64,000 bases of DNA from Kappaphycus alvarezii (taxonomy: Eukaryota > Rhodophyta > Florideophyceae > Gigartinales > Solieriaceae). The notes beneath the pieces are model-generated. The model did no database searches. It saw only the letters and a list, made by a program, of their open reading frames with translations, and was not told the DNA's origin. Shown here one piece after another: positions 40,605-52,726 of the stretch; position 1 is the first letter of the stretch, and every line of letters starts with the position of its first letter. Position numbers and translations under genes: made by a program. The stretch spans positions 577,165 to 641,164 of the forward strand of contig NADL03000487.1 in NCBI GenBank assembly GCA_002205965.3, in the 5' to 3' direction.

Positions 40605-40931
40605 ATTATGTTATGATGAAGGCAACAGCACAAGCGCTTCGCAGAGTCCTGCCAGATTGCAGCGTATCCTCGTTCTGTCTGAAAAGTAAAACCTTATTCC
40701 TTTTACGCAATTAAAGACAGAGAGAACATATAGCCTAAGTATTCTATACGGAGAGAGCTAGTCTGATGGTGGGGAGTCAGCTGCATAATGAACGTCTGTA
40801 TAAAATTCTAAATGAGTACATAGGAGAAATCGACGATCTTTCACGGAAAGAAGATCATTTATATGGTGTGGAAATCTTTTACAAGAAACGAAAGCCCTTA
40901 AAGCAAGTGTCAGGGGGAATACCAATAATAT
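40605..40931. other. No gene supported
   Basis: A 63-residue plus-strand frame at 40766-40957 has no recognisable feature. Confidence 0.4.
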
Positions 40932-41192
40932 CTACTCAGGCACGCAGCGGGTATTGACCTGGCGGGCCTGCATCCCATGAAGGCAAAACGAAAAGAGGGT
41001 AACTAAGTCCTGAAGCTCCAGCGCTGGCGCCGAATTCCCGCAGCTTGAAGCGAAAGATGCGAGAAGGCGGAAAATTTTTGTTCCGCTGGCCCCTAAAGCT
41101 CCATTGGAGTCAACACCTACTGGAAGGAGAAAGATGTCTTGAGCGTTGCAGTGCAGACCGTAATGTCGAAAATTCGCTTGCATGTTAAACAA
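40932..41192 (-). pseudogene. Endonuclease element C-terminal fragment (subfamily IV), copy 2
   Basis: FRHYGLHCNAQDIFLLPVGV with DSNGALGASGTKIFRLLASF matches the block at 16286-16545 (LLPVGIDT...GGAKFYSL). Such a Tyr...Cys...Pro-x-x-V-[DE] stretch follows the nuclease core in this kind of element. Confidence 0.5.
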
Positions 41193-43596
41193 AAGTGTTA
41201 ATCATGTGATGAGGAATATTCTTACAGTACGAAAATTACATTTTACCTTCAGTTGTCATCAAACTCCTCCCAATCGGGAAGTGGACGTTGTAGGACGATC
41301 AGGATGGGAATGAAATTCTTTAATGAGCGAGTTTCGCTCAACTATTTATACAACGGCCCCCGAGCTGCGAACGGTGTCCATTTGCTCCCTCAAGGGCAAC
41401 AGACCGCCTATGTTCCAGTTAATTGACCTCTTAGAGGGTAATTGACTGGAACAGTAGTTTTAGTATGAGACAAGAAGTTTAATTTCCATGTGTGCTGATG
41501 TTTTGAAAGCAGTGTTTGGAATGAATATTGAGTTTAAGGCTCTTCATTCAGGACTCTTGAGATTTTTAGTATACTCGACTGCCAGCATTCTCAGATTCGT
41601 TTCGGAGGCGTCGGTGACACGAAGAGCAGAAACATTACGAAAAAGGCACGTACAGTCAGTAAATGCCATACTCTTATCGCTTATGATGTAAACTGTGGAA
41701 CTTAATTTTTAAGATCTTGCATGAGACCGCTGCTTTTCTTGAACCCGTAGCATCTGTAATTTTTTTTTGGAGAAATGAGTGGAAGCAAGTGGAACAACCA
41801 AAGACGGTTGTATAAGGCAATCCAGGTTTACACATAGAAACATGTCGAAATAATTCGAAATATACGTTTTACGTACTGGGTGTCTTCGAAAATGACGTCA
41901 CGAAGACCGAGCTCCAGAAAGCACACTTCCGAAAACTTTAGAACTCTATCTTGCGATAGTTGCAGTAAAAGTTCCTTTTTCTATCTAAAACTCTGGGCTT
42001 TTACCACTTTGAAATACCAGAATTGATTTGCTAGTCACGGAAAAGGTGACGCACGAACACCGGTATATGACGTAGACCTAGATTCGTAGACTTCAATCAT
42101 TTTTACTGCGACAGGACTATCAATAAGGAGATCAACCGCGAATTGACCAATGTAAATATAGGTGGGCACTGTCAGATCCTGTAAATGATTTGATGCAGGT
42201 CCTAGAAAACTGATCGTAAGTTGAGCATTGATTATGTTATATTTACTACAATTGGAGACAGTTCAGTTTACAAATTTCGCATCCATACGTGTGATAAAGG
42301 AGAGAGAGACTTGCGTGCTCTACTACGTGAAAGATATGAATAGGCTTTGTTAAACGGAAATGGAAAGAAATGTATTGTAAATGTATCCACAACGCTTCAA
42401 GTAACACGAAAGACAACCTAGACTGCAGGTCAAGATTTATGGACGGTTCGAACCTGTAAATGATGCAGACGCAGATGATACTGTATTGATGATTTTGGTA
42501 ACTACGACCTATAATGGTCTCGTTGATTTTCAATATAATAAGTACATTGCGCACCATATATATTCATAATTATCTTCATGAACCGAAATAATGGGAAATA
42601 TTCGTGAGGGAAATATCGAATCACGAATATCGTTCGAAAATATATTGAAAAATCGAAAACTGGTTCCGTAATACTCGAATCGCATGAAGCTGAAACTAGA
42701 GACGAAATGTAAAGTATTTAAAATGTACCCATAATTTTGAATAGACTGTATTTAATCATCACTGAAAATATCAATACTAAAACAATGAAAGATGAACTGT
42801 TGCATATTTACCCTTCAGGGAGCTCTTTTGTTTAAATAATGCTTATCTTGGGGCAAGAAATTTATCAACAGTGTGTTTATTGGACTACGTAGACCGCATT
42901 ACTATTTTTGAGGACGAAAAAAATATAGAAAAAATAACAAAATCACTTTTATCCTCTGCTAATAGTGGCCAATTTCGGGATTTTATCGAGATGGATGTCT
43001 CAAATACATTTAGGGAGTCCGTTAAAGCATCTTGATGCATCTCCGTGATACTCAAATTGATATTTACCAATCAGATATTTGTTTTTGGCTTAGAAATACC
43101 ACTCTAAAGCCCTCCTCCGCGGTAAAAAAGTCATGACTACTACCATTTCCATCAATATTACGTGTCTTTACCGACTTTAGCTTCTTTGGTATCAGCATAA
43201 AGAACCGATATACCACTACACACTACCAGTGGACATGATTTTTGATTTTCCGCAAATTACTGTTAACGATATTTTCCGCGATCTTTTCCGTAGTAATATG
43301 CCGACGGAGCCAAGGAATGAGGCAGAACCCAGTGTATAATTTGGTATGGGCATAGCATGAAATCCCTAACAGTCTTATTCCACTTTGGTAATAGTACTCC
43401 TTGCACTGCGAGGCAAATTCAGTTTCATCACTACCAATCAGGCCGTGACTCGCTTGTTTGCCTAGAGTATTGTCCAGATGGTATGGTCTATGGTATAAAT
43501 AGAGTCCACGGCCATGGAATACTCAGTAATATCGGATAATAGTTCAATAAAAGTGGTGCTTACGTTTCAAACGTACCTCTTCTTGGCAATAAGGCC
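41193..43596. other. AT-rich, little coding signal
   Basis: Contains a 43-bp imperfect palindrome at 41411-41453 and a GAGCGAGTTTCGCTC hairpin near 41326. Reading frames are short, with no family match. Confidence 0.5.
41411..41453. repeat. Imperfect palindrome
   Basis: TGTTCCAGTTAATTGACCTC, then TTAG, then AGGGTAATTGACTGGAACA. The arms pair over about 20 bp with two mismatches. Confidence 0.85.
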
Positions 43597-45297
43597 TTGA
43601 TACGGCGCAAATACACATGTGCCGCAGTTTGGATCTGCAGTAGAGCTCCAGATGATTATAGGTTCTTTCATCATTTTTCCACGGCAGATGTGAGGGCGTG
43701 GAACGCTGAAAAAAGAGCCCCTAAGAAGCTCCCTCCGTCGAGAGACATAATACTTGAAAGAGAGTTCGCCAAGTATTACCTCGTTCAGAAGAATGTTTCA
43801 AAGGGGTATTGGCGATACAAGGTTGGACAAAGATAAAAAAGTCTGATGGGTTAGAGACCAATGTTTTGGCAGCTTGCAGCGGCCACCAGAAAACAAGAGC
43901 ACGCAGCGATAAAAAGCGTTTATTTGTCAGATTTTCAGGCTGGCGGTCGGATTTTCATGAACTGGTCCAAGATTTGGGCCCTAAGGAGAGATTTCATGCA
44001 TCTGTAGACTTACAGGACCTTTCTTAAGACGAAATTAAGGCACCAGAAAGCCAGGTGAGAACTTTAGACGTTCATAATCTTACTAATGCTTGTGATTAAG
44101 TCAGCACCAAGTATCGCCGAGTTGCTTTCAGATGTGCAATGTGCGAGCATTCGATGGTAGATGTTGACAAATGTCCTTTCTGCATGTACATCTTCGAAAT
44201 AGAAGAAGAGTTCGGGCGCGTCGGGGTTCCGACGGACATTGATCTTCGTGAGTCCTACCGTGGTGAAAGGGTTGTTAAGGATGACCAAATCATATTCGTT
44301 GTTGCAAATGGACATCATACACATGCATCACCCCCAATTTCTTCTGTCACTGCCGCTGAGCGCCAACATCTTGCATTCAAATGACAGAGATCATTAGATG
44401 CGGGACTGCGAGTGCTCAAATATAGAGCACAGAGTAGTATAGTCCGGGATAAAGGATCTGATGGAAGTGTAGTAGAGATCAGTAATAGAGCCTTATACAG
44501 CATGAAGAAGAAAGCTCAGGAAATAAATGGACCGAAAGATGGAATGCGCTCGATATTTGATATGGTAGCAGATCCTTCAGATCCATACCTTCGAAACTTT
44601 TGTACAGTCGAAAATGTTTTTGTTATTTTACCCGGTCTGGAATCAATGCTTATTCATTTTGCACTGTCTTTTTTTAGCCGATGATGCTACATATATGACC
44701 GTGGACAGAGATAGGCGTGATCCACTTGACAGGAAGGTTTTTTTTGCAATATTATAGCAAAGGATAATAGAATTGAGGGTCGACATTCTCGGTGTATCGT
44801 ACTCGCATTTTTTTAGTATCCTATTTAACTGCTGAGGGATACCAAGCCGTATGGTCAACCTTTTTTCGAGCAAATGAGCCTCTAATACTCTTTCCAATTC
44901 GAGAAAGGAGACTTCTACACACAAGAAAGACTCCTTCGGTGCCGAATCAAAGTTCTTTGCATTCCAATGGGAATAAGATTCAATGAAAGCTCCATTGAGC
45001 TACGTAAAATCACGACAGATTTTGCGGACAGAAATGCATGAGGCGTTGCACGGGCACTTAAAGAGGTCCCGGGTGTTTCCTCAGAAATGCATGGAAGTTC
45101 TATAATCTTGAAATGTGCTGTCAATTTCGACCGTGATGCAAACACGCGACTTAGCAAAGCAGGATCGAGGGGTATGCAATTGCGACAAGCAATGTAGTGT
45201 TTTCTATGTAGGGAATCTCCATGCTCAGCAGATGAAGTATTTGAAGAAATACGGGAAATTGACCCTGCCTGAATTGAATGGGTGGGAAGCCAAGTAA
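43597..45297 (+). pseudogene. Degenerate gene with a zinc-binding segment, unidentified
   Basis: A series of broken plus-strand frames. At 44139-44384 CAMCEHSMVDVDKCPFCMYI is followed 50 residues later by GHHTHASPP. The CxxC...CxxC...HxH layout recalls the WRKY/GCM1- or FLYWCH-type finger at the start of some Mutator-like transposases. The next frame (44412-44684) reads LYSMKKKAQEINGPKDGMRS. Neither a transposase catalytic core nor ends were found, so the Mutator-like suggestion is weak. Confidence 0.3.
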
Positions 45298-47778
45298 CAA
45301 AACCATTGATTTCACCTGGTTATTAATTAATGGACCCCTCAGACAGAGCTGCTTGTTCTAGAAATACAAATGATATCGAAAGTCAGAATAGGGTCATCAA
45401 TTACACATGCGGAACTAGAATTTCACCTCTTAAGGGATTGGGAAAATGAGAGAACTTGATACCGTTAGATCTAAACAGCTTGGGTCCCAATAATATAGCA
45501 GGAGACAAGGAGAGCGTTCCTACAGAAACTTCCCATCTAAATGAAGGAACAAGGGGAACGCTCCAAGAAGGGATTCTTCCCAGGTGAAAAGGCAGAAAAT
45601 AGTAGAGCAAAAAAAGCATTTAATAACTAGAATGCTATTGGTCTGCTTTAAAAAGTTTCTCCTACCCTTGCAAGAGCTGTTACAAAACTTCAGGAAGGAA
45701 CCTTCAGCCGTAGGGATGTTTTGGTTCGCATCTGCTTTAAGATTGAGATATCATTGATCCAAAATAAACCGGAATTGGATGGAATTAAGTTGATTATACT
45801 GACCGCAGTTTTGAAATTCAAGTGAAGATAAAGAGCTTTCAAGAATTCTATCCCAAGCATACGAGAAACTTGCCACTCGAAGTAGAAAATTTGTGAAATC
45901 GGGACACTTTGTTGAAGACTTTGATGAGACCATTGGCCCAAATGAAAAGTTAGGCCGTCTTCAGGGAGGGGACATAATCATTATTGATGACTGAATCTTT
46001 TAGGAATATCCTTTACTTTTCATCCTGATACCGTTGAATTCATGAGTCGAATTCAACAAAATTCGTTTCGCAGAAAGAAGTAAAAGTGATTTGAAATGTT
46101 GACATGCTTATAACTGCACCAATTATATCACAGGAACTATTAGCCATGACAACTTCATGCTCTGTTTCTGGTGTCAACAAATAACAGTTCCGTCAGACAC
46201 TCGCCTTCGAATATCAAGCTCAGACATCTTCAGGTTTCCGTTTTCTGTGTCTCAAAAGACGTAAAAAATAGACCGAACAAAAATTCAGAATCCCAATGAC
46301 ATGGTATACAATTTCTTTCAAAGGCAGAGTAAACCATGACGCGTATGCGTTGGGGGAGGGATATGCCTATTGTTCTTGTGGAATTTGAATTCTTCCCAGA
46401 GCCACTGTTTTTCTGGATGTGGAGGGCACTCCAAAATTTTCTCTTCCATCTTTTCCAGTGATACTGTCTTTAACCAAAACACAATCTCGCTCTTAGAGTT
46501 TGTGGCATTTGTACATTTGGCCGAAGCAGGAGCACCACCCCCAATCCACTAAGCACAGCAACTTACAATGTTCCCTTTGTTTTCCTTATTCCAATTGACC
46601 TATAAACAAACTTAATCAGGCGTTCTAGATCATCTCCCTGGATAAAATGTGAGAAAATACAAGGCTTGAGGTCCAGGTAGGCAATGGGCGTTTGACGAAG
46701 TTAACAACAAACTGAGTTGCCCTTAATAAACGCGCTGCAATTTATGCGGGAGGAGTTCTTCTTTTTTCGTTTCTGCCCTTCGGAGGTCGTGAAATTAGTC
46801 CTTCTGAAGGTAAGGTGCTGTGAGGATTTGATTTGATCCAACAGAGTCAGTTTCTTAGGCAAGGCAATTCGTTCGCGCAGACTGAGCCTGTGTGGTGGTG
46901 CAGTGTGAAAAGGAGGAAGGATGACATCGAAATGTGTAGCGAGAACTAACAATCGAACTCTGGAAAGAATTTAGAATGGATTGTGGAGCAGAGGTAGTAA
47001 ACATTCGATAACAAAAGTGAAAGATGAACCGCCGATAGAACTACTACTGCAACAACAAATGAATGTACTGTGATGTACAGTAAATTATCAACCTGTAGAT
47101 GAAGAATAGGAAGTCCCTTACTCATGAGAAGGACAGTGTCTTTAAAAAACAATGGCCCTATAATCGAGCTCTAAAGCTTTGTAAATCGATTCCTCTCAAA
47201 AATTGCGTTTTAAAGGCTCTAAAGATTTGCGGGAAAACATGGAAAGATGCCAGAGATCCAACGAAAGTTGCTACGAGACTACGTCTGCGGGTCATGTACC
47301 TGAAAGCAGCCGTTAATCGTATTTGCTACGTATGTGCCACATTGGGTAACAACAGGTATATCACTGGAAAAGAGGGCTAAAGTACTGACATGCCACGACT
47401 GAAACGTATCCACAACATCGAAAAAGCAATATTTCTGTACAAAAAATTATGTATACACAATAACTGTGATGTAATTATCAAGAACGGATAGAAGTTGTAA
47501 TATAAATGACAAAAAAGTGTACTTTTGTGCACTGACCGGGATCAATATTTGGAATACAGTAACGGTAAGTTCTCGGCTATCCACTGTACTGAATTTTCTG
47601 TACCAATAAAATCCTTCACTCGACTTTCGATACCACCTAATTGTCATGTAGTGTAATGCTTGTGAATGTCCTTTATTTTTCCTTGTCCTACCTCAGGACA
47701 AGCGGATCTTATCCTTACCTTTTTCCGTGCACCCTAGACACAGTAAGGTATATGTATACAGTACCTAACCCTAATCGA
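45298..47778. other. No gene supported
   Basis: AT-rich; the longest frames are 80-93 residues (45690-45941 minus, 47099-47380 plus) and unrecognised. TACAGTA/TACTGTA words become frequent after 47.0 kb. Confidence 0.5.
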
Positions 47779-47812
47779 CTGGGGAGATACAGTATGTACA
47801 GTATCTCCCCAG
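47779..47812. repeat. Perfect 12-bp hairpin
   Basis: CTGGGGAGATAC (47779-47790), a 10-base loop AGTATGTACA and GTATCTCCCCAG (47801-47812). Weaker pairing extends outward (ACCCTAATC against GATTAAGGGGT). Confidence 0.95.
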
Positions 47813-47884
47813 ATTAAGGGGTGATCTCACACAGCTCACACGCAGCTTGAAGAAATTACAGTACCACACTGTTATGTATGGTTT

Positions 47885-48165
47885 TTAGCTCCGCTCTTTC
47901 CCAATAATATCGGAGCCGCCTCTATTACTTTCCTCGAAGAATTCATCCCGCGCATCGCAGGGAAGTTTAACACAACCACAGGAGTGATCCACAGACGTCT
48001 TCATCAGCGCATAAGTTGTACACTGTGGTCTTTGGTTGCAAGGGCGATTCTATCGCGAGCACCACTGCACGCACCTGACGTGGAACATACGGTTAGTTCT
48101 TAGCCGTATAGTCAGACCTGAAGTGTACACGAGAGATAATCAGTGAAGTAAAGTTTCTTTTAGTG
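47885..48165 (+). pseudogene. 5'-truncated subfamily II tail
   Basis: IGAASITFLEEFIPRIAGKF with NTTTGVIHRRLHQRISCTLW, then RAILSRAPLHAPDVEHTVSS and stop. It nearly equals the C-terminus at 60095 (FLEDFIPRIAEKLNTTTAVI). Shared 3' untranslated sequence continues to AGTAAAGTTTCTT. A TTTTAG at both edges (about 47881 and 48161) could be a short duplication. This fits 3'-end-primed, truncated insertion of a non-LTR element. Confidence 0.75.
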
Positions 48166-48557
48166 AGTCATACAGCTTAACGTGTGACGCGTTGCTGTGG
48201 GCACACTATGTACAGTAGTTGAAAAGCAGTTATAAGGCTTATGGACGTACAGTTGATAATTATCATATAGGGTTACAAAAATTATGCATTAATATTAATT
48301 CAAGAAATCCTTCCAAATTGTACCGTCCCGCTTGTGAATCAGTCGTTGAAAGACAGCGAATATGCCAGAAAGTAAATCATTAGATACTGTAATCCTATGT
48401 ATGCATTGATCCGACCTGCGGTTTACAGTGGTGTACATATATGCAGTTAATTTTCTTGGGTACTCTTTTTTACATTAGTTTTTCGTGTGTACAGTAATTG
48501 AAATAGGAATTCTACGCCGTTCTAATCACAGATAAAAAATAAGATGTGAGCAATTAG
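48166..48557. other. No gene seen
   Basis: AT-rich, with several TGTACAGTA words. Confidence 0.5.
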
Positions 48558-49408
48558 ATGAACATGGATAGTACCGTACCGAAAGACTTTGCTTTTCTCG
48601 CCTTCTCAGTAGGGACATTTCTACTCGCTTCCGTACCACATACCCTCCGATCTTTTCGAAATCAACTGCAGCTTTATATGCTCTTGGACAATCGGTTAAA
48701 GAGATTCAGAGTATTTGGACTGCGTTGCGTAAACTTGAGGAAAAGTTTAAAAGAGATTCGTTTGTCAGGGATGCTTCCAATGTTTTGTGTGCAACTTGCT
48801 TGGATAAACTTGACAAAAGTGATTTCCAGATGAATTCCTGTGGGCATTTAATTAACGTAGATTGTTGGAAACAACTGCTTTGGTAGAAGTAGTACGTCCT
48901 AGAACCTCGGATTGTGAGACATGCGAGTAAAATAGAAAACGGCAGGAGGAAGATTCCAGGAGAGTACATAGGCAGAACGTTGATTCAGTTGTCAAGTGTC
49001 CTTGCTGTAGGGAAACAGTGTGATAAGTACATTGGAACAAACCATGAGGAAGACTTGCATTTTCCTCATGGTGTGTTCCAAGGCTCCGTAGACAAAGGAA
49101 ACGGACCTTTTGGCTGCTTCAACAGTTCTGATGCAAATGGAAGCGAAGCATATCCTTCGGGGAGGAGTGCTGTAAGAGCAGAGTCTTCATTCTCTCGGAT
49201 GATGGGAAGGATCATGGAATTTGGAGCATCCTCTGTTGTTGAAACGCTTTGTGAGATCTCAAGGCTTACTGAAGCACTTATGCGCATTGAGGAAAACTTG
49301 CGGAAACAATATTCCAATCTGGAAAGGAGGTTGGTTAGGGAGCATAAAGATCGTCTTTCTGACTTTGAAAAGATGGAAGCAGAAATGAAGAGAAGAGAAG
49401 CAATTTGA
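48558..49408 (+). pseudogene. RING-finger/coiled-coil gene fragment
   Basis: One frame reads SVKEIQSIWTALRKLEEKFK, then NVLCATCLDKLDKSDFQMNS with CGHLINVDCWKQLL. After a shift, VKCPCCRETV provides a final CxxC. C-x2-C-x12-C-x-H-x5-C ... C-x2-C resembles a RING finger (ubiquitin ligase type) in which one ligand position is Asn. Downstream, residues to 49408 form a likely coiled coil (ISRLTEALMRIEENLRKQYS, NLERRLVREHKDRLSDFEKM). Two stops follow the first half. It could be a host pseudogene, an intron-containing gene or a transposon gene. Confidence 0.4.
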
Positions 49409-50624
49409 TTGGCATTCAGATTGAATTTAAGATGAAAGAAAAGAGATTGGATGAAGAAATAAGGAAACTGAGGTAATATCAAACCGATACCTGTACGGAG
49501 AAAAAAAGCTTCTGCAGCCCTCAATTTCGGCATGGCGTCCAAGACTGAGGCCCTGGTTATGATTCTAATGCATCCTTTAAAGCATATAGTACAAAAATGA
49601 AGCGCGGACGGAATTTAGGTCAAAATTCCGGTACGAAAAGATGGGAATAGACAATGTACTACAGGTTTACGCCTTGAATCTAGTCGAGAACGACTCAACC
49701 TGCTTCCGCTATGTTACTCAAGTCCTTAGTTGCTAATATACTACCGGAGTGCAGAAATTCCCTCTGAGAAGGCCAAAGGTTCACAATTTGCTTCATTGCG
49801 GATGAAGAACGTGGTTTATTTACGGCGAAATAAAAGTAGTTGTGATATCCACCAAGCCATGCGGGTTCTAGATGCCGAGGGGCCGTCTGAAAAAAAAGCA
49901 TGGGTGAAATTGCCACGAAAAAAATGCTAAGAATTGATTGTTGCTTCTCCGAACCAGAAAGAAGCGATAAACCCAACAACCAGACCAGCGTATTTTCATA
50001 AAAAAATGGATATAACGGTCAATTATTTTACCCTGGCTCGGGAAACTGCGGATTGTGCCATTGCGGCTATCTTGCAGAAGAGGGGTACCCAGGGTTGGCT
50101 AACTGGGAGTACAGTAGTGTAGTGCAAGAGTCTTGGAATGCAGAAGACATATGCAGAATGTACGTCACGTTACTGTACTGTGCAGGCCAAAAACTGGCCA
50201 GTTTCTGGAATGTTGTGCTTTTATAAAAGCTTCCGTACTGTACAATATACTAAAGTACAGTACTATCAGATAAAACATCAAAGCTATTGCTTTCATTTCT
50301 ACTGCTAATTCTATATAAAATGCCATTTATAATATTTATAATTTGTATATAGTACGTGTAGTACATGCCCTCCATGGAATCAAATCCCTGCATACGAGAA
50401 TGTCTGTGATTATTGCATTCAGTTTGCGTTTTGATTGCTACTTAAATTTGAATTAAGCAGAGAAAAGACAGTGAATGAGGGGTGAAAAATTTCAAGCACT
50501 CAATCAAAACTACAACTACACTAAAGTGAATGTTACTTGCCAAGTAATTTACCACAGCCCAAATGCTGATGCCAGCTGTCAAGTGAGTATCTGAAGGTAT
50601 TCTCCTTACAAAAAGAAATTATTC
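49409..50624. other. No gene supported
   Basis: Short frames only. TACTGTACTGTGC near 50170 and TACTGTACAATATAC near 50237. Confidence 0.5.
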
Positions 50625-51208
50625 CCCCTAATATTTCCGTCTGTACTTTCTTTTATCATTTATCCGAAAAAACTCACGTATCATTATACTCTTTCCTTCT
50701 TCACTTTTTTGCATTTTATGTACAACTATCTCTTTCTTTGACATTGAATCTTGAGTTGTCTCGAGTTATTCGATCTTCTCCGACCCCAAATATCTTTTTA
50801 TATTATAAAGAATTCTACACATAATTTTCGCCATAGATAATCCTTTTTAAAGCGATTTTCAATAATCAGCACCGTAAAACTAGTTTTTGCTTAGGTTTTT
50901 ACCTAACAGGTCTGTCAAACTTACCTAGTTGTCGTTATTGAAACCCATCGAGTTTGGGCCAAAAATACCAAAAAACCTCTAAAACCAACCACCTGACAAT
51001 TTTAACCCCTCTTTGAAGCTTACGTCCACGAAACACCCCTCACTCTCCCATTTCCAAATCTAGACTTCCTCGCGCCATCAACGTATTCCATCTATTCCCT
51101 TGGTGCCGAGCTGAAGTAGAGGAATGCACCCGTCGACAGACAACAAATCTCCTAGCCGAGATCAATGCTTGGTAGATATAAAAGAACAGGGCGCGGTGGG
51201 GAGGGGCA
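50625..51208 (+). mobile_element. LTR-like unit copy F, 5' half
   Basis: Aligns with the first part of copy D (about 57930-58530): matching pyrimidine-rich leader, CACGAAACACCCCT against CACGAACACCCCTT, and GGGCGCGGTGGGGAGGGG against GGACGCGGTGGAGGGG. It stops at 51208, where copy B begins, and resumes at 52727. Confidence 0.6.
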
Positions 51209-52726
51209 CGATAGGGGTAAATCGTCTGAAAACGAGATACTCAGAACCAAATACCCCAAGAAGAAGATGTTACAAGCGACAAAAGTGCTACCGTGGTGTA
51301 GTGGAGCGAAAAAAAAGTGGTGAACAAGGTCAAAAGTTGAAAGGGCTACAATCAAGTATAGAAGGGGCAGAGCCTACCACTGATGTTCTATAAACAGCGT
51401 TAGAGAAATGTTTCTGGGGTCCAAAGTTGACTATCAACTTACTACTTCTCGGGACTTGACTTGAATTTGTCTGCCAACTTCCTTAACGTCCACAGGAGGA
51501 AGCAGTTTACTCAGTTTATATACACTTTCTGGCTAACCCTAAAGTCTCAAAGAAACATACTAAGAACCATAAAATGCATCAAATGGAATCATGTGAACGA
51601 GAAAGTCTAACAGCATATACTATCAGGATAACTATCTAGATTCCTTCTTCAATATCTTAGTCCTCTAGATCAGAGCTAAACAGCTCCCTTAAAATATCCG
51701 TTCCACCCAAGCAGTTCCTACAAATATCCACGAACGGCTTAGAATTCTCCATTGACTTCTGCGAAATATCCAGACCACTGAATATGCCCCCATCCAGAGT
51801 CGGGTCCACCTGGTCCATATTTTCCGGCCCCCTCCCCACTATTCCAGCATTTTCCATGTCTCCCTCCCCCTCATTCTCCTCATCTTCCTCTTCACCCTTC
51901 TCTTCATCTTCGTCAGAAGATTCAGAAATCACGATTACTCCCTCAGTCTCGCTTTCGTTCTCGACAGCAGCTCCGACACTGTTGCAAACTAGTGGCTCCC
52001 ACGGGTCCACTCAGTCCTCCTCTTCATCCTCCTCTTCCGCCTCCTCTTCCTCCTCTTTCTCTACCTCCTCTTCCTTTACCTCCTCCTCTGCCTCCTCTGC
52101 CTCTTCAAGGCAGTGCCGGCGGATACACTCCCGAAAGCGTTCCCACTCCAATCTTCTGCAGTAATCATCATAATCCTTTGGCCCGTTGGACATCAGGGCC
52201 AGGGCGTTGAGAGGACGGCGGCCTCGGGATGACTTGGCGATTGTGAGCGAAGGATTGAGGTTGGTCATCTTGAGGGCAAAAGGGGGTAAGCCGATGGGGT
52301 AGTTGGTGCAGGGGGTTTTCCTCGAAGACTTCGATTTCGAACGTTAAATAGGCCGATGTAGTCGAAAATTTTCATGGTCGTGGACGAAATAATAACTGTG
52401 AGACAATTTCGCAGCGTTGTATTTGGATGGAATCAGGGCAGTAACTAAAAAACTACTTGATAAAGTATAGGAACTGAATTTGGAGGACGACGCGGATCAC
52501 GAGTCGAAAGATTTTTTCTTTGAAAAAGGAGAATCAAAATGCTCAGAGATAAAATAGAAATGGAGTTGCACAGTGAATTTGGATCCATGGGGAAAAATCC
52601 GTTTCATGATTTTCTTCGTAAAAGAAAATTGATGGGAAGAGTTTTTTTTGAAAAACCACAGGGAAAAAGAAGACAGAAGTTTGTGGAGAGGACCGCTCTC
52701 CTACAGAAAGGACCGTTTTCGTAACA
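51209..52726 (-). mobile_element. LTR-like unit with acidic gene, copy B
   Basis: About 1,518 bp. The left end (CGATAGGGG, one change from TGATAGGGG) and about 440 bp resemble the gypsy LTR. The acidic gene and its leader follow on the minus strand, to ...CGTAACAACA. It is inserted into copy F, whose halves flank it. Confidence 0.75.
51657..52268 (-). pseudogene. Acidic protein gene, copy B (one in-frame TGA)
   Basis: MTNLNPSLTIAKSSRGRRPL with NALALMSNGPKDYDDYCRRL and a Glu tract give 85 codons, then TGA at 52011-52013. The same frame goes on VDPWEPLVCNS, VIVISESSDEDEEKGEEEDE and VDICRNCLGGTDILRELFSS, ending DLED. Start and end blocks match copy C. TATTTAA lies 76 bp upstream (52344-52350). 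Confidence 0.75.

Noticed and set aside
47766-47780. CCCTAA-like stretch as telomeric repeat
   Set aside because: Only one unit is present; it is part of the hairpin arm.
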